From positions 1 through 26,118 of the IMG/VR virus record IMGVR_UViG_3300035665_000213: a stretch of DNA of 26,118 nucleotides; one strand, 5' to 3'. The DNA comes from a virus. Each line of letters opens with the position of its first letter. Position 1 is the stretch's first letter. The notes beneath the pieces are model-generated. The model worked only from the letters and a program-made list of their open reading frames with translations, was not told the origin of the DNA and did no database searches. A program made the translations under genes and the position numbers. Below, one piece after another: positions 1-5,125 of the stretch.

Positions 1-104
1 GCAGCAGCCCACGAAGCAGCCCCCGCAGCATCCCCCGCAGCAGCCAACGAAGCAGCCCCCGCAGCATCCCCCGCAGCAGCCCACGAAGCAGCCCCCGCAG
101 CAGA
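1..104. repeat. 36-bp in-frame tandem repeat
   Basis: Three tandem copies of a GC-rich 36-bp unit lie at 1-36, 37-72 and 73-104 (the third is cut short by divergence). They differ by single bases; copy 2 has one change that turns Trp into Leu. The unit length is a multiple of three and encodes a 12-residue Ala/Gly-rich repeat of the minus-strand protein. The array runs off the left edge, so the copy number is not known. Confidence 0.85.
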
Positions 105-428
105 CAATTCTTCCAATGTTATCAATCCATTTGCGTAATCCCTTGCTGCTTGTATTGCTAATCGTGGGCGTTTATCATCGGGGTAATCTTTCTCATAAAT
201 AGGCAGCACCAATTCAGCGCAATCAGCCGCAAATAATCTGATTTCTTTATCCTTTCCTTCTACTGCTCTAAAAGCCCAAATAGTATCATTTAACCCGTTT
301 GATTCAAGTATTGTACGCAGTTCTAAAGGCTCATCATCTGACTGCGTTTTGTTCAAATGATTGAGTAATTTCTCCCACCCATCTTCGCAGGGTGAATGTA
401 GTTTTATTTTGTTGAGTGTGGTTTGCAT
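1..428 (-). CDS. Ala-rich repeat protein, Imm-5-like, partial
   Basis: The minus-strand frame is open from an ATG at 428 to the window edge (142 codons), so the C-terminus is missing. The start reads MQTTLNKIKLHSPCEDGW, followed by a globular part with LFAADCAELVLPIYE and a segment RLAIQAARDYANG. From about residue 108 it becomes Ala/Gly-rich in a 12-residue repeat (AAGDAAGAASWA). The arrangement P-C-E-D-G-W, then ARDYANG, then an Ala/Trp-rich repeat tail resembles small proteins annotated as Imm-5-like putative immunity proteins, which are common in bacteria and phages. That match is from memory of the family, and the function is unknown. A terminator lies just upstream, so it is probably transcribed separately from the genes to its right. 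No clear promoter is visible in 429-460. Confidence 0.75.
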   Translation of the reverse strand, partial: MQTTLNKIKLHSPCEDGWEKLLNHLNKTQSDDEPLELRTILESNGLNDTIWAFRAVEGKDKEIRLFAADCAELVLPIYEKDYPDDKRPRLAIQAARDYANGLITLEELSAAGAASWAAAGDAAGAASLAAAGDAAGAASWAA

Positions 429-460
429 GGTTTGTATTTTGATTGTGTAATTAAAGTGAT

Positions 461-488
461 AAAACCCCCCGACACTTCTGCCAGGGGG
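461..488 (-). terminator. Rho-independent terminator, leftward
   Basis: On the minus strand CCCCCTGGCA (488-479) pairs with TGTCGGGGG (474-465 including the last G): ten base pairs with two G-T wobbles, a GAAG tetraloop, then TTTT. It lies ten bases after the stop of the 129-aa gene and before the Ala-rich gene, so it ends the leftward early transcript. The stem has the same layout as the terminator at 7382-7412. Confidence 0.75.
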
Positions 489-497
489 AAACCAAAA

Positions 498-887
498 CTA
501 ACCATGCCCTTGTAAGTTAAGCAATTCTGCTGAAAATGGCAAGGCGAACAACTCCTGCATTAATTCACGGCTTACCAAAATTGCCCCATTGTTGTAAGTT
601 GACCGGATAGACTTGTAAGGGATGTGCATTTCGTTAAAATCCAAATCTTCGAGCATCCTTTCCTTTGTCGGATATTCCTCATACCGATTAGCGTTCGGGC
701 TGAAGATTTCATACACCGTGCGAATATCTACTAACTCCGTGCGCTGCATGTAGAATTTAATCGTGTAGATAGGCTCGCCCGAATCATCGTAGCAAACGAA
801 AGAGTTACCTTTTCTGTCATACTGTAAGCCCGTACGATCTGCATACTGCTGGGCTAATTGCGGGGTTGAAAGTACTACTGTTGTCAT
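498..887 (-). CDS. Hypothetical phage protein, 129 aa
   Basis: A 129-residue acidic soluble protein starting MTTVVLSTPQLAQQYADRTG. I recognise no family, membrane segment or signal peptide. The pattern of short polar strands (NSFVCYDDSGEPIYTIKF) followed by helices suggests a small mixed alpha/beta fold, which is inference. It is the last gene of a leftward group of three (with the 58-aa and 47-aa genes) and is followed at once by a strong terminator. Spacing to the 47-aa gene is 12 bases, consistent with one transcript from the divergent promoter near 1280. Such leftward early genes next to a small repressor-like gene are often accessory or host-takeover genes, but nothing in this protein shows a role. 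Confidence 0.7.
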   Translation of the reverse strand: MTTVVLSTPQLAQQYADRTGLQYDRKGNSFVCYDDSGEPIYTIKFYMQRTELVDIRTVYEIFSPNANRYEEYPTKERMLEDLDFNEMHIPYKSIRSTYNNGAILVSRELMQELFALPFSAELLNLQGHG

Positions 888-899
888 GGTTGTTTTGAT

Positions 900-1043
900 T
901 TAATATAATGAATGAATAGTTAATACTCCGGTGTATTTGTTATCCCTACGTATTCTAATACATTGCTTCTTTGCATCGTGCAAACTTTGTGCAAGGATAA
1001 TATCTCGCAGGATGTTGTTGAAGTAGATTAGGTAGGTGTTCAT
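900..1043 (-). CDS. Small hypothetical protein, 47 aa
   Basis: A short minus-strand ORF (ATG at 1043, TAA at 902-900) encodes a 47-residue basic protein beginning MNTYLIYFNNILRDIILAQS and containing LHDAKKQCIRIRR. The layout, a beta-strand pair followed by a helix with a D-A-K-K motif, resembles small phage proteins of unknown function that start with a TYxVYFNN-like strand. That resemblance is from memory and weak. Support comes mostly from context: it fills the gap between two better genes on the same strand, 12 bases before the 129-aa gene and 39 bases after the 58-aa gene. It could also be a chance ORF. Confidence 0.5.
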   Translation of the reverse strand: MNTYLIYFNNILRDIILAQSLHDAKKQCIRIRRDNKYTGVLTIHSLY

Positions 1044-1082
1044 GAGATCAAAGATATAAATTCAATCCAATACCACCCAAAT

Positions 1083-1259
1083 TTATTTTATACTTTTTTT
1101 CAATTCTTTTAGTATCTCTTTGATTTTCAATGATTCATCTTCCGTAATTTGCGACTTACCATTGCGAAATTCATGTAATTTCAGTTTACGGATGCCGGCT
1201 TTCCTTTCAATTTCGGTAAGGTTTAACATTCTGTCTTGTAGGATTGAGTGTAGATTCAT
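1083..1259 (-). CDS. Small HTH-like DNA-binding protein, 58 aa
   Basis: A minus-strand ORF (ATG at 1259, TAA at 1085-1083) encodes a 58-residue, Lys-rich protein. Residues about 14-50 (LTEIERKAGIRKLKLHEFRN then GKSQITEDESLKIKEIL) follow the usual spacing of a short XRE/Cro-like helix-turn-helix: helix, Gly turn, recognition helix with Leu/Phe, G-K, then a helix. It is the first gene of the leftward transcript, directly beside the divergent promoter region and its palindrome. It is thus well placed to be the phage's early regulator, binding its own operator. The identification rests on pattern and location; no catalytic or unique residues exist to confirm it. At 58 aa it is shorter than most Cro proteins. 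Confidence 0.6.
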   Translation of the reverse strand: MNLHSILQDRMLNLTEIERKAGIRKLKLHEFRNGKSQITEDESLKIKEILKELKKSIK

Positions 1260-1282
1260 GATTAAAATATATTTTTACAAAC

Positions 1283-1302
1283 CTACAAAATAATTTTGGT
1301 AG
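1283..1302. promoter_or_regulatory. Candidate operator palindrome
   Basis: A 20-bp interrupted palindrome of the form CTACnAAAnnnnTTTnGTAG; 14 of 20 positions are symmetric. It sits between the divergent gene sets and overlaps the -7 boxes of both the leftward and rightward promoter candidates. A regulator bound here could control both. The natural candidate is the 58-aa HTH-like protein encoded next to it, which is inference. Confidence 0.5.
1291..1298 (+). promoter_or_regulatory. Rightward early promoter -7 box
   Basis: TAATTTTG matches the Bacteroidota -7 consensus TAnnTTTG and lies 48 bases before the RecT start codon. No convincing TTTG is visible at the matching -33 distance. The promoter may therefore be weak or need an activator. 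It lies inside the operator palindrome. Confidence 0.4.
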
Positions 1303-1346
1303 TATCAAAACTATTTGCAATCTTTGACTTCTAAAACTTTAAACAC

Positions 1347-2012
1347 ATGAACATCGTAAAACACACCGCCACCGAAATAATGAGCATCGGTAAGGCGTTT
1401 GCGGAATCGGGAATGTTCCCCGACATCAAATCCGCCGCTCAAGCAATCGTAAAGATACAAGCAGGTGCAGAGTTGGGTATCGCACCTTTTGCCGCAATGT
1501 CCGGTATACACATTATTTCCGGCAAGCCTACCATTGGGGCGGGCGTTATGGCTGCAATGGTTAAAGCATCGGGTAAGTACAATTATCGGGTAACGGAGCA
1601 GACCGACAAAGTATGCTCTATTGATTACTACGAAGGTGCTGAAATGATAGGTACCTCAACCTTCACTATTGAAGATGCAAAGAAAGCAGGTACTAAAAAT
1701 ACCGACAAGTTCCCACGTAATATGTTATTTGCCAGGGCGATGAGTAACGGTGTTAAGTGGTACACCCCGGATGTATTTGCCGGCCCTGTGTACGTGCCGG
1801 AGGAGATGGAGTTCCCTATGATACAGGAACCTACAAAACGCATCCTAACGGATAGTGAGTTTCAAACTGCTATCGTAAAAATTCAAGACGGCGAATGTAT
1901 CAAAGGCAGCACCGTAACCGTGTACGATTGGGTGAAAACCGAATGCCAATTAACTGAAGCACAACAAAATACCTTTAACCTTTTAAACACCCAAGACAAT
2001 GGAATTAATTAA
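1347..2012 (+). CDS. recT: RecT-family single-strand annealing protein
   Basis: A 221-residue protein with the RecT/phage annealing-protein signature. The region IVKIQAGAELGIAPFAAMSG (about residues 35-54) followed by a G-K-P-T-I-G stretch and a Y-N-Y-R-V strand is typical of RecT-like annealases that coat single-stranded DNA and pair complementary strands. Length is on the short side but within the family. The start ATG at 1347 has an A-rich leader and no Shine-Dalgarno, as usual for Bacteroidota. It heads the rightward early operon and overlaps the next gene by 14 bases, suggesting translational coupling. A dedicated RecE/lambda-exo partner is not visible; the nuclease at 4440 is of another type. 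Role: recombination-dependent replication or repair in the infected cell. Confidence 0.85.
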   Translation: MNIVKHTATEIMSIGKAFAESGMFPDIKSAAQAIVKIQAGAELGIAPFAAMSGIHIISGKPTIGAGVMAAMVKASGKYNYRVTEQTDKVCSIDYYEGAEMIGTSTFTIEDAKKAGTKNTDKFPRNMLFARAMSNGVKWYTPDVFAGPVYVPEEMEFPMIQEPTKRILTDSEFQTAIVKIQDGECIKGSTVTVYDWVKTECQLTEAQQNTFNLLNTQDNGIN

Positions 2013-2463
2013 ATTCAACCACACAACTAAGGAAGAACGCACACAGGTTGTGCATGAAATTTTCCAAGAATTACTACATGGGCGCATTAACCCTATGGAA
2101 CTTCACATTCGGATGAAGTGTATTGAGGAAGTTGTTAAGCAACTCACATCAATGCCTGCGTACAAAGCAATCGTACTGGATGATGCTGAAAAACACGGCA
2201 AGTCCTTTCAGTATCACAATGCTAAGGTTGATATTCGGGAGGTTGGGGTGAAGTATGATTATACAATGAGTGGTAGTGCTGAACTGGAGGAGTTGTATAA
2301 GCAACAGGAGGCAATATCTGAACGTATTAAGGCATTAGAAACCTATCACAAAGGACTGCCCACCTCCGGCATACAGGTACTCAATCCATCCACAGGCGAA
2401 GTTGAAACACATTATCCACCTGCGAAAACTTCTACCACGAGTGTAGCGGTAACGCTTAAATAG
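1999..2463 (+). CDS. Conserved phage protein beside RecT
   Basis: A 154-residue, mostly helical protein. The start MELIKFNHTTKEERTQVVHE leads into a helix (EIFQELLHGRINPMELHIRM). A central motif FQYHNAKVDIREVGVKYDYT is followed by a coiled-coil-like helix (ELEELYKQQEAISERIKALE) and a Pro/Thr/Ser-rich tail ending in VAVTLK. I recall similar proteins from Bacteroidota phages with the same A-K-x-x-x-x-E-V-G-x-K-Y-D-Y motif, always without assigned function. It overlaps recT by 14 bases. A partner role in recombination is therefore plausible but unproven. Confidence 0.7.
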   Translation: MELIKFNHTTKEERTQVVHEIFQELLHGRINPMELHIRMKCIEEVVKQLTSMPAYKAIVLDDAEKHGKSFQYHNAKVDIREVGVKYDYTMSGSAELEELYKQQEAISERIKALETYHKGLPTSGIQVLNPSTGEVETHYPPAKTSTTSVAVTLK

Positions 2464-2470
2464 AACGACT

Positions 2471-2683
2471 ATGATTAACACAGTATTAAACTTTTATGCA
2501 AACGGGAAATGGCATGAATTAGATTCTAATTTTCCGGAAATACCATTAATAGGGCATTGTATAAATATTAGAATTAGTGATGACATTAAATGTAGTGAAT
2601 GGATCGTTACTGCAATTATATATCACTTATCACCGGATGGCAGGCTAAGCTATGTTGAGGTAGAGTGCAACCCAAAAGATTAA
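2471..2683 (+). CDS. Small hypothetical protein, 70 aa
   Basis: A 70-residue protein starting MINTVLNFYANGKWHELDSN, rich in beta-prone stretches (CINIRISDDIKCSEWIVTAI). I recognise no family. It lies 7 bases after the RecT-partner gene in the same operon and just before the tRNA-like element. It looks like one of the small early genes phages carry in replication blocks; no catalytic motif or membrane segment is visible. Confidence 0.6.
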   Translation: MINTVLNFYANGKWHELDSNFPEIPLIGHCINIRISDDIKCSEWIVTAIIYHLSPDGRLSYVEVECNPKD

Positions 2684-2691
2684 ACACAGGC

Positions 2692-2783
2692 AACCACCTT
2701 GGCGTAACCGAAAATAAATATCGGCTTGGGATAACGTCCTCATACAAGATGGGGAGATACGAGTTCGAATCTCGTAGGTGGTT
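2692..2783 (+). tRNA. Atypical tRNA or tRNA-like element
   Basis: About 92 bases fold like a tRNA. The acceptor AACCACCT (2692-2699) pairs perfectly with AGGTGGTT (2776-2783). The T arm is ACGAG, loop TTCGAAT, CTCGT (2759-2775). An anticodon-like arm is CCTCA, loop TACAAGA, TGGGG (2738-2754), followed by a 4-base variable loop. U8, A14, a GG pair and A21 are all placed as in real tRNAs, with D stem GCGT/ACGT. Oddities: the D loop is 28 bases and contains an extra small hairpin (CCGA at 2708, TCGG at 2721), the base before the putative CAA anticodon is A rather than U, and CCA is not encoded. It may be a degenerate phage tRNA or a tRNA mimic. The anticodon is uncertain. Confidence 0.45.
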
Positions 2784-2819
2784 CTAAAAGGCGCTGGCTC
2801 CCTATATCCAGTCTTAAAC

Positions 2820-3092
2820 ATGGCTACATTCTACACAGGCAGCATCTGCCTATCAGACATCCCTAAGGACAAAATTACCGAAGCAAAGAACGGTAAGAAG
2901 TATCTAAATTTAACCCTATGGGTGAATGACACGGCCGACCAGTACGGAAACATTGGAAGCATTCAAGTTTCGCAGACTAAGGAGCAAAGGGATGCACAGG
3001 AAAAAAAGCAGTATATTGGGAACTTTAAGACACCAACTGCACAAGCAGCACCTGCGCAGGCAGCTACTGAAGATTCCGGATTACCATTCTAA
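2820..3092 (+). CDS. SSB-like single-stranded DNA-binding protein
   Basis: A 90-residue protein. The first two-thirds form an OB-fold-like strand pattern (MATFYTGSICLSDIP, then GKKYLNLTLWVND). The C-terminus is a flexible Ala/Gln/Pro-rich linker ending in DSGLPF, the acidic-hydrophobic tip by which SSB proteins recruit partners. It is shorter than bacterial SSB (about 110-180 aa), as for compact phage versions. The frame stays open upstream to 2778, but that would run into the tRNA-like element; the ATG at 2820 starts where the folded part starts. Its place in the recT operon supports a role in replication and recombination. The hairpin right after its stop may tune expression. Confidence 0.75.
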   Translation: MATFYTGSICLSDIPKDKITEAKNGKKYLNLTLWVNDTADQYGNIGSIQVSQTKEQRDAQEKKQYIGNFKTPTAQAAPAQAATEDSGLPF

Positions 3093-3099
3093 CTAACCA

Positions 3100-3132
3100 G
3101 GGAGGGGCAAATTAACCCCTCCCTTAACTTTA
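3100..3132 (+). terminator. Strong hairpin after SSB gene, possible terminator
   Basis: GGGAGGGG (3100-3107) pairs perfectly with CCCCTCCC (3116-3123) around an 8-base AT-rich loop. The following TTAACTTT is only weakly T-rich. It could be a partial terminator, a transcript-stabilising 3' end for the SSB mRNA, or an attenuator inside the early operon. Confidence 0.5.
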
Positions 3133-3137
3133 CAACC

Positions 3138-3332
3138 ATGACCATCCACCAATACATCGAAAGAAAATACTTCCGGCTAAACACTATGGCAACAATACGC
3201 AACGGGGTATTATACCATTGGGTTAATAACCGTTGGATGCCGAACAAGGAATTTGAACGGATATACCCTCTGCCGAATAAGGTGGGAAAGCAACTTACTA
3301 ATCTTGATAAGAATAAGAACTCATTACTATGA
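3138..3332 (+). CDS. Small hypothetical protein, 64 aa
   Basis: A basic 64-residue protein starting MTIHQYIERKYFRLNTMATI, with a Trp-rich centre (LYHWVNNRWMPN). I recognise no family. An internal Met17 is an alternative start. It follows the hairpin after the SSB gene, and its stop overlaps the methyltransferase start (ATGA, 3329-3332), so the two are likely translationally coupled. A small helper of the methyltransferase is possible but not shown. Confidence 0.55.
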   Translation: MTIHQYIERKYFRLNTMATIRNGVLYHWVNNRWMPNKEFERIYPLPNKVGKQLTNLDKNKNSLL

Positions 3333-4474
3333 CACACGGATCATTATTCTCCGGCATAGGCGGCTTTGACTTAGCTGCCGAATGGATGGGTTGGGAAAAC
3401 GTATTCCATTGCGAATGGAATGAGTTTGGTAAAAAAGTATTACATCATTATTGGCCACAATCAATTTCATATCATGACATCACTAAAACAGACTTCACTA
3501 TTCACCGAGGAAAAATTGACATCCTCACGGGTGGTTTTCCGTGCCAACCGTACTCAAGTGCCGGAAAGCGAAAAGGCAAAGAAGATGAGCGACATCTCTG
3601 GCCGGAAATGCTTAGAGCAATTAGAGAAATTCAACCACGTTGGGTTGTGGGCGAGAATGTTCTCGGCCTTGTTAATTGGTCAGGGGGATTGGTTTTCCAC
3701 GAGGTGCAAGCTGACTTGGAAGCTGCGGGGTACGAAGTATGGCCGTATGTACTTCCAGCTGTATCCGTTAACGCTCCCCACAGAAGAGATAGGGTTTGGT
3801 TTGTTGCCTACGCCAACTTGTGCGGAAACGATACAACCGAAGGAGGCAAGAGAAGTTTTCGGAAACAACCGAATAAAAAGCAACAACGGGATAGAAGGGC
3901 AATGCAAACTAACGGACTTAGCAATGAATGGCCTACTCCCCACCCCAACGGCGTTCGATTACAACAGCGCAAGAACACCGGAGAAATGGGAGGAGGACAA
4001 ACAGAAATGGGCGGACAAAGGAGTGAATCTACAAATGCCATTGAAACAAATGGCAAGGCTGCAAATGTTACCCACCCCAACGGCAATGGATTCAACCAAC
4101 GCAACGGCAACGATGAAGAGCAGCCAAGTGAAAGAGGGGAGTATGCACTCTGTAACGCTGACACGGGCGATGAGTATGGGGATGTTGCCGACACCAATGG
4201 CATCGGATTGCGGGGAGAAAGTAACGGGATTGGAAAATCAAGATTCACTAACGAAGCGGGCGAGATTGGAAACTGGCAAAACTTCCCAACTCAATCCCCT
4301 ATTTGTTCTCGAAATGATGGGCTTTCCTCCCGACTGGACAACATTACCTTTTCTAAGTGGAGAAACGAATCAATCAAAGCAGCAGGTAACGCTATAGTAC
4401 CGCAAGTCGTTTTAATGATATTTAAGGCTATTGAAGAATATGAAACAACACCCCCTCTGGAAAATACGCTATAA
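3329..4474 (+). CDS. dcm: C5-cytosine DNA methyltransferase
   Basis: A 381-residue protein with the ordered motifs of C5-cytosine methyltransferases. Motif I LFSGIGGFDLA (residues 6-16) binds S-adenosylmethionine; motif IV GGFPCQPYSS (68-77) holds the catalytic Cys72; motif VI ENV (109-111); motif VIII HRRDRVW (151-157); and motif X GNAIVPQV (353-360) closes the fold. Between about 165 and 315 the target-recognition part is Asn/Gly/Gln-rich and carries repeated N-G motifs (HPNGVR, HPNGNG, DTNGIG). The enzyme would methylate phage DNA and probably shield it from host restriction; no cognate endonuclease is recognisable. A 307-codon ORF in another frame lies wholly inside this gene, which explains the odd composition. 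It overlaps the genes on both sides. Confidence 0.9.
   Translation: MTHGSLFSGIGGFDLAAEWMGWENVFHCEWNEFGKKVLHHYWPQSISYHDITKTDFTIHRGKIDILTGGFPCQPYSSAGKRKGKEDERHLWPEMLRAIREIQPRWVVGENVLGLVNWSGGLVFHEVQADLEAAGYEVWPYVLPAVSVNAPHRRDRVWFVAYANLCGNDTTEGGKRSFRKQPNKKQQRDRRAMQTNGLSNEWPTPHPNGVRLQQRKNTGEMGGGQTEMGGQRSESTNAIETNGKAANVTHPNGNGFNQRNGNDEEQPSERGEYALCNADTGDEYGDVADTNGIGLRGESNGIGKSRFTNEAGEIGNWQNFPTQSPICSRNDGLSSRLDNITFSKWRNESIKAAGNAIVPQVVLMIFKAIEEYETTPPLENTL
3474..4397 (+). CDS. Overlapping LPTP-repeat protein nested in the methyltransferase gene
   Basis: A 307-codon ORF in the +1 frame relative to the methyltransferase, from ATG 3474 (the frame stays open with an earlier ATG at 3420). It does not look like a shadow. 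It begins MTSLKQTSLFTEEKLTSS, contains CLEQLEKFNHVGLWARMFSA and STRCKLTWKLRGTKYGRMYF, carries four LPTP motifs (residues 111, 155, 199, 238), and ends with SQLNPLFVLEMMGFPPDWT. I recall such LLPTPTAxD and LNPxFVxxMMGFPxxW stretches from phage and bacterial proteins annotated near or as cytosine methyltransferases. The function is not known; a DNA-recognition partner of the methyltransferase is a guess. Expression would need internal initiation inside the methyltransferase mRNA. Confidence 0.65.
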   Translation: MTSLKQTSLFTEEKLTSSRVVFRANRTQVPESEKAKKMSDISGRKCLEQLEKFNHVGLWARMFSALLIGQGDWFSTRCKLTWKLRGTKYGRMYFQLYPLTLPTEEIGFGLLPTPTCAETIQPKEAREVFGNNRIKSNNGIEGQCKLTDLAMNGLLPTPTAFDYNSARTPEKWEEDKQKWADKGVNLQMPLKQMARLQMLPTPTAMDSTNATATMKSSQVKEGSMHSVTLTRAMSMGMLPTPMASDCGEKVTGLENQDSLTKRARLETGKTSQLNPLFVLEMMGFPPDWTTLPFLSGETNQSKQQVTL

Positions 4475-4886
4475 CACCGCCCATTACAATTACACCCTTG
4501 AGCGTACCCCGAATGTGGTAAAGGATGGATTCTACACCGGGCCGCCTACGCCTGTGGTTACTAAGTCCAATGGGCTGACAACATTCATAATCAACTTCCT
4601 GAACTGGTCGGGCTACCGGGCTACACGGATCAACACTATGGGTAGGCAGATTAACGGTAAGTTTATCCCATCGGCAACCCGGAAGGGTACGGCTGATATT
4701 TCGGCTACGATTCGTGATAAGAACGGAATAGGCAGAAGCATTATGATAGAAATAAAAGTTGGGAAAGATAAAGCATCGCAGTATCAATTAGATGAGCAAA
4801 AAAAAGAAAGACAGGCAGGCGGCATCTATGAATTTATATCTACACCGGAACAATTCTTTACGTTATTTGATTCAATAATAAATTAA
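4440..4886 (+). CDS. PD-(D/E)XK nuclease, VRR-NUC-like
   Basis: A 148-residue protein from ATG 4440 (a TTG at 4431 is a less likely start). The core is GTADISATI, then SIMIEIKVGKDKASQYQLDE and a Tyr/Phe strand. This gives the G-x-x-D ... E-x-K of PD-(D/E)XK nucleases of the VRR-NUC/Hjc type, with the Asp in G-T-A-D and the Glu/Lys in E-I-K. The later Gln in Q-Y-Q-L-D-E is typical of the family. Such phage enzymes cut branched or flap DNA in recombination. It overlaps the methyltransferase end by 35 bases. It could supply nuclease activity for the RecT system or resolve replication intermediates. Acting as the restriction partner of the methyltransferase is possible but less likely. Confidence 0.75.
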   Translation: MKQHPLWKIRYNTAHYNYTLERTPNVVKDGFYTGPPTPVVTKSNGLTTFIINFLNWSGYRATRINTMGRQINGKFIPSATRKGTADISATIRDKNGIGRSIMIEIKVGKDKASQYQLDEQKKERQAGGIYEFISTPEQFFTLFDSIIN

Positions 4887-4895
4887 ACTAACACA

Positions 4896-5084
4896 ATGAA
4901 AATTAATAATCAATCAAAAGAAAATAGAGAGAAATTAAAAGATGAATTTTGTGAAATCTTTAAAGAATTAATTAATGAAAATAGGATTATTATTCGACCT
5001 AGCAGTTATTCAGGAAGAGGGTGGATTGATATACATATTTACATAGATGATATTTTTATTTCAGATATTGGATGCTCGATTTAG
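4896..5084 (+). CDS. Small hypothetical protein, 62 aa
   Basis: A 62-residue charged protein starting MKINNQSKENREKLKDEFCE: an amphipathic helix followed by beta strands (WIDIHIYIDDIFISDIG). The gene is visibly more AT-rich than its neighbours, which may mean recent acquisition. I recognise no family. It sits 9 bases after the nuclease gene and before the promoter-like box upstream of the primase gene. Confidence 0.55.
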   Translation: MKINNQSKENREKLKDEFCEIFKELINENRIIIRPSSYSGRGWIDIHIYIDDIFISDIGCSI

Positions 5085-5094
5085 TTATATAACT

Positions 5095-5102
5095 TATATT
5101 TG
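5095..5102 (+). promoter_or_regulatory. Promoter -7 box before primase gene
   Basis: TATATTTG fits TAnnTTTG. An upstream TTG (5068-5070) is 24 bases away, slightly long. Transcription would start about 15-20 bases before the ATG at 5126, giving the primase/helicase its own promoter in addition to readthrough from the operon. Confidence 0.4.
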
Positions 5103-5125
5103 ACACCCTATAACCACCACCACCC

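Larger units (their letters stand above)
1278..1310 (-). promoter_or_regulatory. Leftward early promoter (Bacteroidota type)
   Basis: Read on the minus strand, TTTTG at 1310-1306 is followed by 20 bases and then TAGGTTTG at 1285-1278. This fits the Bacteroidota primary sigma consensus (TTTG near -33, TAnnTTTG near -7). Transcription would begin just before the 58-aa HTH gene (ATG at 1259). The -7 box overlaps the palindrome at 1283-1302. Confidence 0.6.

Noticed and set aside
1-104. CRISPR-like array at the left edge
   Set aside because: The units are contiguous without spacers, are a multiple of three long and continue an open reading frame, so they are a protein repeat.
2692-2783. tRNA-like element as a phage attachment site (attP)
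   Set aside because: attP sites usually carry only the 3' end of a tRNA and lie near an integrase. Here the matching 5' acceptor strand is also present, no integrase is seen and it lies mid-operon.
3125-3132. TAACTTTA as a promoter for the 64-aa gene
   Set aside because: Last base off consensus, no -33 element, and the start point would fall at or after the ATG at 3138.
3808-4248. A 146-codon Pro/Ser/Leu-rich ORF on the minus strand inside the methyltransferase locus
   Set aside because: Its composition is the mirror of the N-G and LPTP repeats on the plus strand; no start context or family pattern. The two plus-strand frames explain the region.
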